Positions 35,825 to 46,226 of a stretch of DNA of 64,000 nucleotides are shown one piece after another. How positions within the stretch are numbered: the stretch's first letter is position 1; every line of letters starts with the position of its first letter. A program made the position numbers and the translations under genes. The notes beneath the pieces are model-generated. The model saw only the letters and a list, made by a program, of their open reading frames with translations, made no database searches and was not told the DNA's origin. Source of the DNA: Isoetes taiwanensis (Eukaryota > Streptophyta > Lycopodiopsida > Isoetales > Isoetaceae); NCBI GenBank assembly GCA_021234155.1, contig JAJEKV010000033.1, positions 12,905,614 to 12,969,613 of the forward strand, given 5' to 3'.

Positions 35825-36262
35825 GAAAATGGTCGGACCGAAAATGTACAGAAAAGCTGCGGATCAGAGAGATTCAACCTCCGCCGCACACCAGTATAGC
35901 GAGGGCCAGACCCACCAACTGGTTAAGTGTACCATCACAAAATCCCAAATCATGAGTAACAGAGGATCGCAAGGTCCAAAGAGTAAAAGGCGGACGGAAT
36001 AAGATACGGGACAGAGAGGCTCAGCCTCCGCCGTACACCAGGATAGCGAGGGCTAGACCCACCAACTGGTAAATCCGGACCACTATAAACTCGACAAATC
36101 GCAAAAGTTGCGTAAAAAGCATGTTGCGAGACTGTAAAGAGTATAAAGCGGACGGAAAAGATACGGGACAGAGAGGTTCCACCTCCGCCATACACATAGC
36201 GAGGGGCCAAAAACCCACCAACTGGTATCCGGACCACTATACACTCAAAATACAGGGAGGAA
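35825..36262. repeat. Tandem repeat, three units of about 150 bp
   Basis: The unit contains a CAGAGAG word, an inverted GAGGCTCAGCCTC-type core, CGCC.TACAC, TAGCGAGGG and CCCACCAACTGGT. Unit markers lie at 35865, 36012 and 36169. The ACCAACTGGT part is a near palindrome. Confidence 0.8.
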
Positions 36263-36660
36263 CATCAAAATACAACGAAAAGGGACGGCCCTGAGACGCG
36301 GGACAAAATATCGGGGCCAATGAAGCTGCGACCTTCCAACTAACTCCTCGGAATACTGCTAAAAGACATAAAGACAACTACCGAATCAAGCACTGTTTCA
36401 TTATATATGGACTTTCCCCGAGTCCATACGCCTCCGAAATTGACACAAAATTTTGGAATACTACGGTTTTTTTTTAATAAAGTGATGCAAATTTTCGGGA
36501 AACGTGCAGGTAGGTGAGACGGCAGGTGCTATTTCTATTAAGCCAAGAAACACACAGCAAACTTGGGCTCGCGCTAAAGCGCCTCCTGTATAAGAGGTGT
36601 TGCTAGTCAAGCTTTGTTTTGCAAATCTGTGCAGCATAGAATCATAACGAAGCAGTGAGA

Positions 36661-37158
36661 ATGGTTGAAACGAGGCGCCGGTATGGACTAACAATGACTG
36701 AAATGCAGTCTCATATTAGTGAGCCAATCTTAGCCCACGCGAATGAGTTGCAGGTTGAGGTGCAGAATGAGATAAACCAGAATGGAAGAAAGGAAATCAG
36801 TGGGCAGGTCATGAAGCTCCTGTGTGGGGAAGAGTTGTTAAAGGAAAGCAATGATCAACTCAGTAGGGTGGAGTTGGAAGCTTGCCTGATATCATTGAAA
36901 CGACATGTTTACAGGGGAGAGGCCCTGAAGAGGCTACTCGACTTAGAGGATGTTTGGCTGCACAACACCTTCAGGCCATTGTTTAAGAAGCTTTATAAGA
37001 AGGAAAAAAGGCAACGTGAAGCTTTGGTAACCAAGCTCATTGTCAAGACTCCTCACTCGATCCTTGAATTGGATGAATGACTGGATATGTATAGCAGAAA
37101 TTACATTGATGAGTTTGATCTCGGTGATCTTATCCAGGTCGAACTAGGCATTGACTGA
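36661..37158 (+). CDS. Unidentified helical basic/acidic protein, 139 codons, with an in-frame TGA and 25-codon extension
   Basis: From the ATG at 36661 the frame gives MVETRRRYGLTMTEMQ and a Lys/Glu-rich, probably helical protein ending SILELDE and a TGA at 37078-37080. The same frame stays open for 25 more codons (LDMYSRNYIDEFDLGDLIQV) to a TGA at 37156-37158. The extension is acidic and looks coding, so the first TGA may be a recent nonsense change or a readthrough stop. A TATA-like ATTATATATGG lies near 36398. It belongs to no family I recognise. It is next to the palindrome-bearing gene cluster and may be part of it. Confidence 0.5.
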
Positions 37159-37598
37159 AACCTGGCTCTCTGATATTTTCTACTCTCTATTCTGTTTTTG
37201 TCGAACTATCTACGTTGAGGCATGATGCTTCATTGATTTTATAATATGTGTACCCCATCTATGTACTGCAATTATATATGAATGGAACTGGTTCTATCTA
37301 TTTTAATGAAGGTGCATAACCCACATTTTGAAGACACCGATTTGTTGTATGCAAATTGGGCGCCCGCCCAATTTGCCCTGGTATTCGTCTGAACAAAGTT
37401 TCCTAGATGCCTCCAAAGAAAATTGGGCGCCCGCCCAATTTCGTTTGAGTTGCGGGAAAATAGAAACACAGACTGTCACAAATATAATTCATCCAACACA
37501 AATAAATAAAGTACTTGAACACTATAAAATCACATTTGAATGCTACATAATACAGTCATATCAATAATAAATTCTTATTAACTTATGAAATACAGGAC

Positions 37599-37844
37599 TC
37601 ATAGATTGTATTTATTGGTGATTTTATCAATCTCATAAGCCTCGCGCTCCGGAACCCAAACAATATGGATAGTAACATGGTACTCGCCGGGGGAGTCTCT
37701 CTTTCGACCAGTAGCTATCCCATGCAGCCAGGGATCAAGGGTGATCCCTTTGAAATGGCATGCATGAAGATCGTCGAAAGTCATAAGGCAACTCAGAGTG
37801 TCAAGATTCGACCTCTGAAGAGCTCTAGCAGGAGTGCTGTGCAC
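37599..37844 (-). CDS. Small unidentified ORF, paralogue of the plus-strand ORF at 37984
   Basis: About 80 codons. The C-terminal half, YHVTIHIVWVPEREAYEIDK, matches the divergent neighbour's FDVIIHLIWNREHQMYMIEK, and upstream LDTLSCLMTFDDLHAC matches RDSITCKMNHENFKQC. Conservative exchanges (D/E, I/V, S/T) suggest both were selected as proteins. The start is uncertain; a frame beginning MAINVAAFEC just upstream may be the true N-terminus after a frameshift. Function unknown. Confidence 0.45.
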   Translation of the reverse strand: MHSTPARALQRSNLDTLSCLMTFDDLHACHFKGITLDPWLHGIATGRKRDSPGEYHVTIHIVWVPEREAYEIDKITNKYNL

Positions 37845-37897
37845 TCGAATGCGGCTACATTTATAGCCATGGAATTATTGATGGCCGTTGCAGCAAC

Positions 37898-37938
37898 ATT
37901 ATTGGGTGTACATACGAGGAGTATGTATATCCAATAAT
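37898..37938. promoter_or_regulatory. Hairpin between two divergent small ORFs
   Basis: ATTATTGGGTGTACATAC, a GAGGA loop, then GTATGTATATCCAATAAT: 18-base arms with two mismatches. It sits midway between head-to-head ORFs, and ATAAATATATAT lies between it and the plus-strand ORF. It could be a shared operator or a bidirectional promoter element. Confidence 0.5.
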
Positions 37939-37983
37939 TGTTGTGTATAATACCGTCAATAATTATGGTGGGTATAAATATAT

Positions 37984-38274
37984 ATGAAACCAAATTTGTC
38001 CATCAAATTTGGCCTTCGTGTAGCCATGTGGTCTCATTCTGGTCCTGAACGTGATTCCATTACCTGCAAGATGAATCACGAAAACTTCAAGCAGTGCCGC
38101 GAGCGAGAAATAGCCATGGAAGATTCGATGACCACTGTCGCTCTCAATCCTCGCCATTATCCTGATCCCTTCGATGTTATCATCCATCTGATATGGAATA
38201 GAGAGCATCAAATGTACATGATAGAAAAGATCACTGGGGTGGCTGGTGAGAATGACTCGGAAGAGTCCCCCTAG
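37984..38274 (+). CDS. Small unidentified ORF, divergent paralogue of 37599-37844
   Basis: The 96-codon frame begins MKPNLSIKFGLRVAMW. It holds the shared DSITCKMNHENFKQC and IIHLIWNREHQMYMIEK blocks described for its neighbour, then ends in an acidic tail. Head-to-head arrangement with 140 bp between starts suggests a duplicated and inverted gene with common control. No known domain. Confidence 0.45.
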   Translation: MKPNLSIKFGLRVAMWSHSGPERDSITCKMNHENFKQCREREIAMEDSMTTVALNPRHYPDPFDVIIHLIWNREHQMYMIEKITGVAGENDSEESP

Positions 38275-38772
38275 ATCATTACTTGCCATCTTGTTCTAAT
38301 CTGATAAACTTGAGTCCCTGTAATAAGGATATAATGTTACAAGCAATTCTGAAATATGTAAGGATGTATAAGCATAGTAAATTTTATTTCATGTTTCGAA
38401 CCTGAATACTTTGTAAAATCGTTGGTCTCCACCTCCACTTCTTCTGCACTTCAACTTGACTTCACGTCCGGGTTTAAATTGGGTGCACGCCCAATTTCTA
38501 AGTGGGAACATGTCTAGCGAAGAGAAATTGGGCGCCCGCCCAATTATGTCAGACGTTCAATACAACAATTACAATACAACAAATGAATTTCAATAGAATG
38601 AAGAGCATTACAAGAAAAGTTTGTATTTCATAATTTCATGATTACAAGATCCGAGATTATAAATTTCATCTTAGATACAGAATTACACGATAGGATATTG
38701 ATTCGAAAGATCGGACTGCTGAAATTGGGCGCCCGCCCAATTTCAGCAACTCTCATAAGCTCCAACCTCTTT

Positions 38773-41700
38773 TCACGGGTCTGGGGGGTTCTCTTCAGTG
38801 TTGTCGAAGACAGTATGTTGATCCTGTTGTTGCTGGGCAGTTTGCTTTATAGCTTCCATCCTGTTAATGAATTCTTCATTGCTCAGCGTGGCGCCTTCTT
38901 CACCTGTCCCTCCCTCAAGTGTCTCTACCTGACCGGTCTCCTTATCTATATCTGTATTGCCTACCTCCCTTTGTTCTTCCTCATGATGTTCCTCTTTATC
39001 TGGCTCCTCGTCCTGTTGACTTTGAGGTGTGTCCTTGACGAAGGATTCCTCACGCTCGTTGTTCACTATGTCATTGAATTTCGAGCTAGCCTCAATGATA
39101 TCCTGAGTGTTCACAACTTGGGTACCTGCCAGCATATTAATTCTATCTTTTTTCATTCGGAAGATGGAAAGATCCTTACTTCCTATTCCTGCAGCCTTCT
39201 TAATTTGCTCTGAAAGGGATTCCTTACTCAGGCGGAGAGTGGACTGCAATTCCTGAAATGTCTGAGGAGAGAATGGATTTGCTAACAGGGGATTCAACTC
39301 TAACTGTACAGGCTTGGAACCTGATTTCTTAATCTTGCCCTCTCTAATTTTCTGTCTCCGCCGGGCCATCGATTTATTTTCGTCCAACATTATTTCTAGT
39401 TGATCGAAGATCTGTACTAGCTTCAGCTGCAGGTTCTCGTCCACCTCGAAGGAAGTTGCTTTGTATCCTTCGCATAGTGCTGCACGACTGAAGGAACCTT
39501 CAGAAAAGAAATCAAGAACGCTGCAACCCTCCATCATTAGTTTGCGGACCAAATACGTGCAGGTCTTGGCTTGTAGTTGATTCGGAACGAGAGGTCCAGA
39601 CCCACCAGCTGCAGTCTTATCACCCCACGGACGATACAACCAATACGCTGAAAGAGAAACTATTTCAGCAAAAGAAACATAAATTGGGCGACCGCCCTAT
39701 TTGAGAGAGTATTACCTGCGGAGCACTCCTCGTCTGGCAACTTCTTCTCGATGTCCTCTGTCTCCTTAAGGTGGTCGGAAAATTTCGAATGCATTTGTGG
39801 ATGGTCACTCTCTGTAAAGCATAGATTCAAGTCATCAAGTGCAGGAGCTGCCGCTTGGTCTCGGGCCACGTACATGACGAGGACTAGACTCTGAAGCTCA
39901 CGAACTTTGCTTTTAGATCCTGACTTTGCTTTTGGATCCTGGTAGGCTCCAATCCACACCCGACTACCACCATCTATTGTTTTCATTGCTGCCAAGCACT
40001 CATTCAAATGCTCTGGGCTGATGAATATCGTTATCCAGTATAACTGCTGGTCCGTTAAGATACTAATCTGATCCATGAATTTCTGATACTCCTCTACCGA
40101 CCATTTCTTAATGTTCCTGAAGTCACATCCAACTAGACGTGCTGACGTATTCACGACATTAACACACATCCCTAGTGGACTGACAGTCAGGCATTTGAAA
40201 GCCTTCGAACCCTCTTCAACTGGTCCACGGAGGTATTCGTTGACTTTTGTAATTAGAGTCTCTGGGAGATTTTCCTTCTCAGCTTCTTTCCGACTCTCTG
40301 TCCAATCACTGACACTATTTGCAAACATCAGCATGAGGTTCTCTGTGAATATGGGATGAAACTGTCTGACTTCATCCATATTTTCGACTTTTAACTTCTT
40401 CACGTCTCTTAGATATTTCAGTAATGCACGCTCAACAATGCCAATTTTCCTTAATTCTTGCGCTCTTGTCTTCATGACACGTCTTCCTTTATAAGCCTTG
40501 GTGGCCTTGATGAACGTGGTGCCTGCCATGATCTCTCTCATTAATCTTTGCAAGTCCATGGGATGCATAGACTTCAGTGGCCGACAAGAATTGTTTGTGA
40601 ACATCCTCAAACGATCTTTGACTTCAATTCTGTCGCCATTCTCATCCTTCAGCTCGTCCTCGTAAAATAGTTGAGCCACACGAGTGCACATATTCCAACT
40701 TTCTTCGTCGAGATAGACGAAGTAATCGTAGTCTCGCATGCTCTTATTCTTCAGGGTCTGTTTTGCTATAGCTAGCCATTCCTGCAAACAAAAGATACTG
40801 TAAGACAAGTTGAGACGAGAAAAGAATTGGACGAAAATACAATATGGACGGTCATGAAGGGTATCAAATTGGGCGTGCGCCGTATTTGGAGTGAAATTGG
40901 GCGCCCGCCCTATTCGAAGAACAATGCCTGGATGAAATTGGGCGGCCGCCCGATTTTGCTGAAATTGGGCGGGCGCCGGATTTGGATTGCATGGAACAGG
41001 TCAATGGAAAGATAACTTACCGAGTAAGCCCCTTCGGTTGATTGACCACGCTTTCCTTTCTTGGGCTTGCCATACAGTTCCCACTGATTGCGAAGTTGCT
41101 GAACCTCCTCGAAAAAGACAGCTGCATGAATTGTCTTCACTATGATATCATTTGTTTCCTGGCTGACCTTAACATATTCTGTTGGAGTTAGGTTTCCAGC
41201 CAGTACACGACACTTTCTCTTTGCATAAAAGAAAAAAATCAAATCTTTCAAATGCTTCCTCTCTGGGGGCCATTCCAAAGCCTGGTTCACAAGGATTTGA
41301 GCAACGGCTGTAGTGTGATTTCCATTCACGATCCAGAATTCCGCGTTGTCCAAATCACTTTCTCTCTTCCATTTAATAGCACGCCCTGTCGACGGGTCAA
41401 ATGGAACGACATCTGCACATGGAGGATGCATCTGCATAGTTATGAAAGATTCGTAAAGGGTATCCACATGTTCTGCACTGATGACCCTGCAAGTCATGTT
41501 TGCAGGGGCTTGATGCATCTTGAATATGTCGACGTCAATTTCGAACCCAACACCAAGTGGATAAATCCTCTCCCTATGCTTGATGCTCAACATGGCGCTC
41601 TGAGATAATTCACGCCTACTTTCCTGTGTTAACTCCCCAGTAGAGGCTGTATACTGTACGATTGGCAATGATCCCCCTTCTTCACTATCGCTATGTGTTT

Positions 41701-41864
41701 CACCGTCCTCGCTTGTCTCAGATGGACTCTGAGGCGGAGTGGGACGTCTTGGTTTCTTAGAGGAGGTGCCTACTTGTTCTTCTGCTCAACCAAAAATCAG
41801 CAGAATGTTCAGAAGATTCTCCGGCGCTATTGCTCGGATTAGAGGGTCTTGGTCTTTTTTCCAT
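38773..41864 (-). CDS. ParB-like plus methyltransferase-like protein, three main exons
   Basis: Exons on the minus strand: about 41864-41021, 40781-39716 and 39647-38773. The introns have GTAAGT...GCAG and GTAATA...TCAG borders and correct phases (0, then 1). Exon 1 carries the ParB/sulfiredoxin-like box FWIVNGNHTTAVAQ. Exon 3 carries VLDFFSEGSFSRAALCEG and FEVDE, like the SAM-binding motif I of DNA methyltransferases, preceded by KTCTYLVRKLMMEG. The order would suit a beta-class amino-methyltransferase, but no [DNS]PP[YWF] catalytic motif is visible in exon 2. ParB-methylase fusions are known in phages and plasmids; a eukaryotic one would be unusual. The C-terminus is Glu/Gln-rich. The N-terminal 25 codons need a frame change near 41790, so the start is uncertain. 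It is divergent from the DUF8039/DDE gene. Confidence 0.6.
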
Positions 41865-42405
41865 ACCTCCAAGCATCACAACTGGCGTCTCAGTGCGGCT
41901 ATTCAGAATAAACTATACTTATAAGGCAGGCATGCACCGAGGTTGCACCGTATGAGGACAAGTGTCAAATTCCGTTTATAATGGACCGTTGTAGTCCATA
42001 AATAATGGGCAGGCGCCGTTAATAATGAGCGGAATCCTAGACGCCACCTGGCAATCCGGACTCCACCAATACGTGGGCGCCACATGCCATGCCGTGTTTC
42101 AAAATAATAAAGGGGGGCTGTCCCGCCGAGGGTCCACAATTCAAATTTGAAATTCCAAAGTATTTGAAAATACACACGTGCGCTAGATATAATGACATCG
42201 CGCACGTGTCCCAAATAACATTAATAAAGTTTGCCCTCTATTAAATGCATACAAATGGGAGGGGAGAGTTTGAATTCCGAATTTGAATTTTCATATAAAT
42301 TCAAATTCAGATCTCGAGTTCCCCCCATTTATGTTTATTGCTTTCTGCTTTTGAAGCCTTCTCTCTTCAGCGCCTACTTTAGTATATCCATATCCGAGAA
42401 CTTAC
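41865..42405. promoter_or_regulatory. Divergent intergenic region between the ParB-like and DUF8039/DDE genes
   Basis: About 540 bp separate the two starts. The plus-strand gene has TTTTCATATAAATTC near 42288 as a TATA-like element. AT-rich near-palindromes (AATTCAAATTTGAAATT near 42139) occur. None of the 22-bp palindromes lies here. Confidence 0.45.
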
Positions 42406-45340
42406 ATGGCGCAAGTGACTCCCAAGGTAATTTTTCTTAGTAGATCTGTGATTTTGGCATTGTTTCTCTAGTTCCAAATCATGTCACCTCAACTAATGAA
42501 ACATTTTTTGGAAGATGTTTTTTACTGACGTGAGCACCTGTAATTCAATTTCTGTCCTTCTATCCTTACTAGCTGTTAGACTGAAGAGTCTGCTATGTAT
42601 ATTCTGTCTTGGTGACTAGAATGAGCTCCCTCCTCCTTCATGCTGCAGCCTTAAACAATCTGCCTCTGCATGGCCTGCCAATTCAATCCTTTTAAGATTG
42701 CATCTTCGGGGATCCATGCAAGTGCTGATACACTCTTTGGGAGTCAAGTAGCCGTTTTGTGTAGCCAGCCATTTTTGTGTAGCCCTGTAGAAAGAACTGG
42801 CCTAAATGTGCGCGACAGCCCGAAGAATGTGGTCATGTATTCCTTCCACAAATGGAATACAAACTGGGCAGCCGCCCACTTTACTTTGGCCACTACCACG
42901 TGTCGGGTATCCATTTCGGGTGACCGATGATGTGTTCTCACGTGTAGAAAATGGGATAAATTGGGTGAGCGCCCAATTTACTGTGGCCAGTGTGCTTTGG
43001 CCATTGTGCTGGAATCCAAAGCTGGGACATTTGCGCCATGTAAATTGGGCGGGCGCCCAATTTACTTTTTCCAGTGGCCCCAAGCGCGATGTTTGAAAAC
43101 CAATTTGGGCGACCGCCCAATTTCTGACCCGTCTGGATTTGACAAACTGGCCCGGAGCTGTAATTGGATGTCTGACCAATATTGGTCAAATTGGGCATCC
43201 GCCCGATTTGAAGGCCCAAATCAGGAGGGTGCTTCTGTTCTGCTCTGAATAACCTAGCACCATTTTCTGACAACTCTCTTCTGCAGGAAGTGTACATCTT
43301 CAAGGATGGTCGTCCTATTGCCAAAGGATTTGCTGGAGACTCGAAGCAGTGCCATTTCAGAACCATCCCCGCTGGAGCTGTAAGTGTGGGTGTTCAAGAG
43401 GTTTTTGAGGAGTGCCACGCCCTCCCATGGCCCACTCCAGATGCAGAAACTATAGGAGAAGCCAAAGGATCCTTCATTCTTTGGAGAGAGGAAGACGTCC
43501 GTGAATCCAATGTAGAGGATGTCGGATCCACCTTCAAAAAACAGCGAGTGGAATCTACTATGGAACCTATCCCCCAAAACAGATACACTTTACTGGAGAA
43601 GGACTGTGAAATATGGCACTCTTGCGACTCCATTCCTGCGGGAAAGGGGTTCATATCCTTTACAGGCCCAGATGATGCAGTATGCGACCAGTTCTTAGGA
43701 TTGAAATGCATTGGAGTGACAATTGTTGAGGGTTACCCAATTCCTGCTGAAGTGAATTTCCGTTGTCAGGCTTGTTTACAGGTACCAAAAGCAGGTATGC
43801 TTGTAAGGTGGAGTAACGAATATGTTACAGTGGATGGTGTAAAGGTGTCTGAGATCTTGACTGCCAAGCCAACCGAGCAAGCAGATACTCTGTCAAGTCA
43901 AGGCAGCTCTGTTATTGAGAAGCATCCAAATTTCGAGAGGCGCAAGTACACTTTCCACTCCCGACAGCGTAGGCGGTTCTTGAGACAGCCGAAGATTGAA
44001 CGCCTTAGCTCTAGGGAGGCTGTTTTGAAATATCGAATGACATTGTGTTGCAAACACAGATGTTGTGCAAAGTTCTCACAGAATCAGGTCATCGACATGC
44101 GCAAGGAGTTCTATGCAATGAAGTCTAGCGACAGGGTGACATTTGTGTATGACATGCTTGGGAACAACATGAAAGGCCGTCGAGTGGAACGTTTGGTGTT
44201 GCATGGGAGGCCAGTGTGTGAGAGAGCCTGGTACCTTGGCCTGGGAATCTCAAAGTCAGGGTATCTGAAATGGAAAGCACAATACATCGAGGGTGCTCGC
44301 AAAGCAAAGCACGGGAACTGTGGCAGTATGAAGCCTCGTGCATCCACCTTAGCATCCGAGGCTGTTTTCTCCTTGTTTGTAAGGGAGAATTGCGAATCCT
44401 TGCCTCACCGTAGTCGGAGGAATGAAGATGGCATCCGGGAAAACATTAGGAAGTTGCCTGCAATGTTTACAAAAACAAGCATCCTAGAAGAGGTGAATGT
44501 AAAAGTTATGGCACTGACAGACAAGAAAGTCTCGCCAGCGGGGTTTCATAGAACTTGGAAAAGGAGCTTTATGGATGTCAGTATCGCAAAAAAAATTCCG
44601 TTCTCTAAATGTGATACATGCGAGGTCATTCGCACGAAACTGTTGAAGACAAAGGATGAGGCGGAAAGGCGGATATTGCATGACCAGAGAAGAGCACACA
44701 GATTGGAGCAAGCCTCCTGTCGTACCCAGTATTGGTCGTTAGGCATCACAAAGACTACGTTTGTATAATTCATGATAAGATGGACCAGACTAAGACAATG
44801 ATTCCAAAATTGCAGCAATCGGTGAAGTCACTTTGGAGACTGGATAAACTCAAAACATCATTGACGGGTGCTCTTACTCATGGTCATGGGAGAGGAAGCT
44901 ATGGAAACTTTGTTTTGGATCTATGGCCAGACGACTCGAACTTCCATGTGGGTTCTTTGAATAGCATCTTGAGAAGGCTCGAGATGGTTCATGAGTATCC
45001 TGCAGGCCATCTTTCAATGCCGGAAACATCAGCTCCAGCTTGGGTGACTTCCTTGCGTAATAATGCGGCACTCAAATCAAAATTGGCACTCACCAATAGC
45101 AACATCCCTGCAAGCTTGCCTGCACGAGAAGGACCTTCTTTCAAGCCCCTCCCCCGAATATTGTTGCTGCAACTGGACAATGCTTCGGGTCAAAACAAAA
45201 ACAGGTATGTTTTCTCGTATCTTTCATACCTAGTATATCTTGGTGTGTTCGAGGAGATAGAGTTGGGTTTCATGATGCCTGGACATACACATGAAGACAT
45301 TGATGCTATGTTTGGCAACTTCTCCTCCATTAATGGTTGA
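42406..45340 (+). pseudogene. DUF8039-like/DDE-like (DUF7869-like) gene, copy A, truncated by an inversion
   Basis: Exon 1 (42406-42426) encodes MAQVTPK and ends at a GT donor; intron 1 (42427-43286) ends TCTTCTGCAG. Exon 2 begins EVYIFKDGRPIAKGF. Two DUF8039-like modules follow (ending GSFILWREED and MLVRWSNEYV), then a Cys-rich motif LCCKHRCCAKF (near residue 257), a helix-turn-helix-like ISKSGYLKWKAQ, PFSKCDTC (near 450), and a DDE/RNase-H-like part with IHDKMDQ, LLQLDNASGQNKN and GHTHEDID (near 500, 635 and 675). The IHDKMDQ, QLDN and GHTH[ED]DID boxes are the same in copy B. A frameshift near 44745 and loss of the C-terminus after FGNFSS show it is dead. The missing end lies at 50535-51863 on the other strand. 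Family names are from memory. Confidence 0.72.
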
Positions 45341-45344
45341 GATT

Positions 45345-46195
45345 ATATGATTGAACTTGAAGACCAAGATCTATCGCACGACTTCGCATCACTATGATTT
45401 GATCTCTTCAGGAAAAAGGGAAAGGAAAAAGGGGGAAAAGGGAAGGGGGGGAAAGGCACGGGTAAAAGGGAAAAAGCAAAAGGGAAAAGGGAAGAGTAAA
45501 AGAGGCATGGGAAAAATTGAAAGAGAAAAAGGGGAAAGAAAGGGAAAAAGAGACTGGAAAATGGAATAGGATAAATGAAAAAAGGAATAGAAAAAGGGAG
45601 GGGGAAAGGGAAAGAAAAAAGTGCACCGGGAAAAGGGGAAGAAGTAAAAGATGGGGGAAGGAGAAAAAGGTAACGCAAAAAAGGAAAAGGGTGGGAAGAG
45701 GAGACAGACAAAACCCATGAAAGAAGGAAAAGGGAAAGGGAAAGGAAAAGGAAAAATTGAGAGGGAGAGGGAGAGGGAAATGAAAAGGAAAAAGGGAGAG
45801 GGAAAGGGGAAAAGGGAACCTGGAAAAAGGGCACAAGGAGAAGGAGAAAGGGGATGGGGGAAAGTGCATGGGAAAAAAGGGAAGAGGGAAAGGGAAAAGG
45901 GCACGGGGAAAAGGGGAATAGAAGAAGGGGGGAGGAGAGAAATAGTAAGTAAAGAGGAGAAGGGAAGGGAAAAATGGCATAGGAAAAGGGAAAGGGAAAG
46001 GGAAAAGAAGCAAGGGAAAAAGGGAGGATAAAAGGCACCGAGAAAAGGGAAAGCGGGAAATGGTGAGAAAATGAGGAAAAGAGAGGGGGAAAAGGGAAGC
46101 GGGGAAAAGGTAGGGAAAAGGAATGGAAAAAGAGGAAAAGAGAAACGAAAAAAGGGCAGGGGAAAAAAAGGAAGAAGGAAAGGGTGAGGAAAGGG

Positions 46196-46226
<31 letters not shown>

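Larger units (their letters stand above)
37353..43209. repeat. Fifteen dispersed copies of a 22-bp palindrome with a two-base variable centre
   Basis: The consensus has arms AAATTGGGCG and CGCCCAATTT around two variable bases. Copies start at 37353, 37420, 38476, 38525, 38722, 39681, 40866, 40894, 40935, 40962, 42862, 42958, 43042, 43102 and 43188. Centres include CC, GG, AC, GC, AG and AT. None overlaps an exon: two lie by the small ORF pair, three in the 3' flank of the ParB-like gene, one and four in its introns, and five in intron 1 of the DUF8039/DDE gene. Such paired-arm sites fit binding sites for a dimeric protein. They are neither a CRISPR array nor terminal repeats. Confidence 0.9.

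Noticed and set aside
38638-39213. 191-codon hydrophobic plus-strand frame
   Set aside because: It is the antisense of exon 3 of the ParB-like gene; the sense strand has splice borders and a methyltransferase motif.
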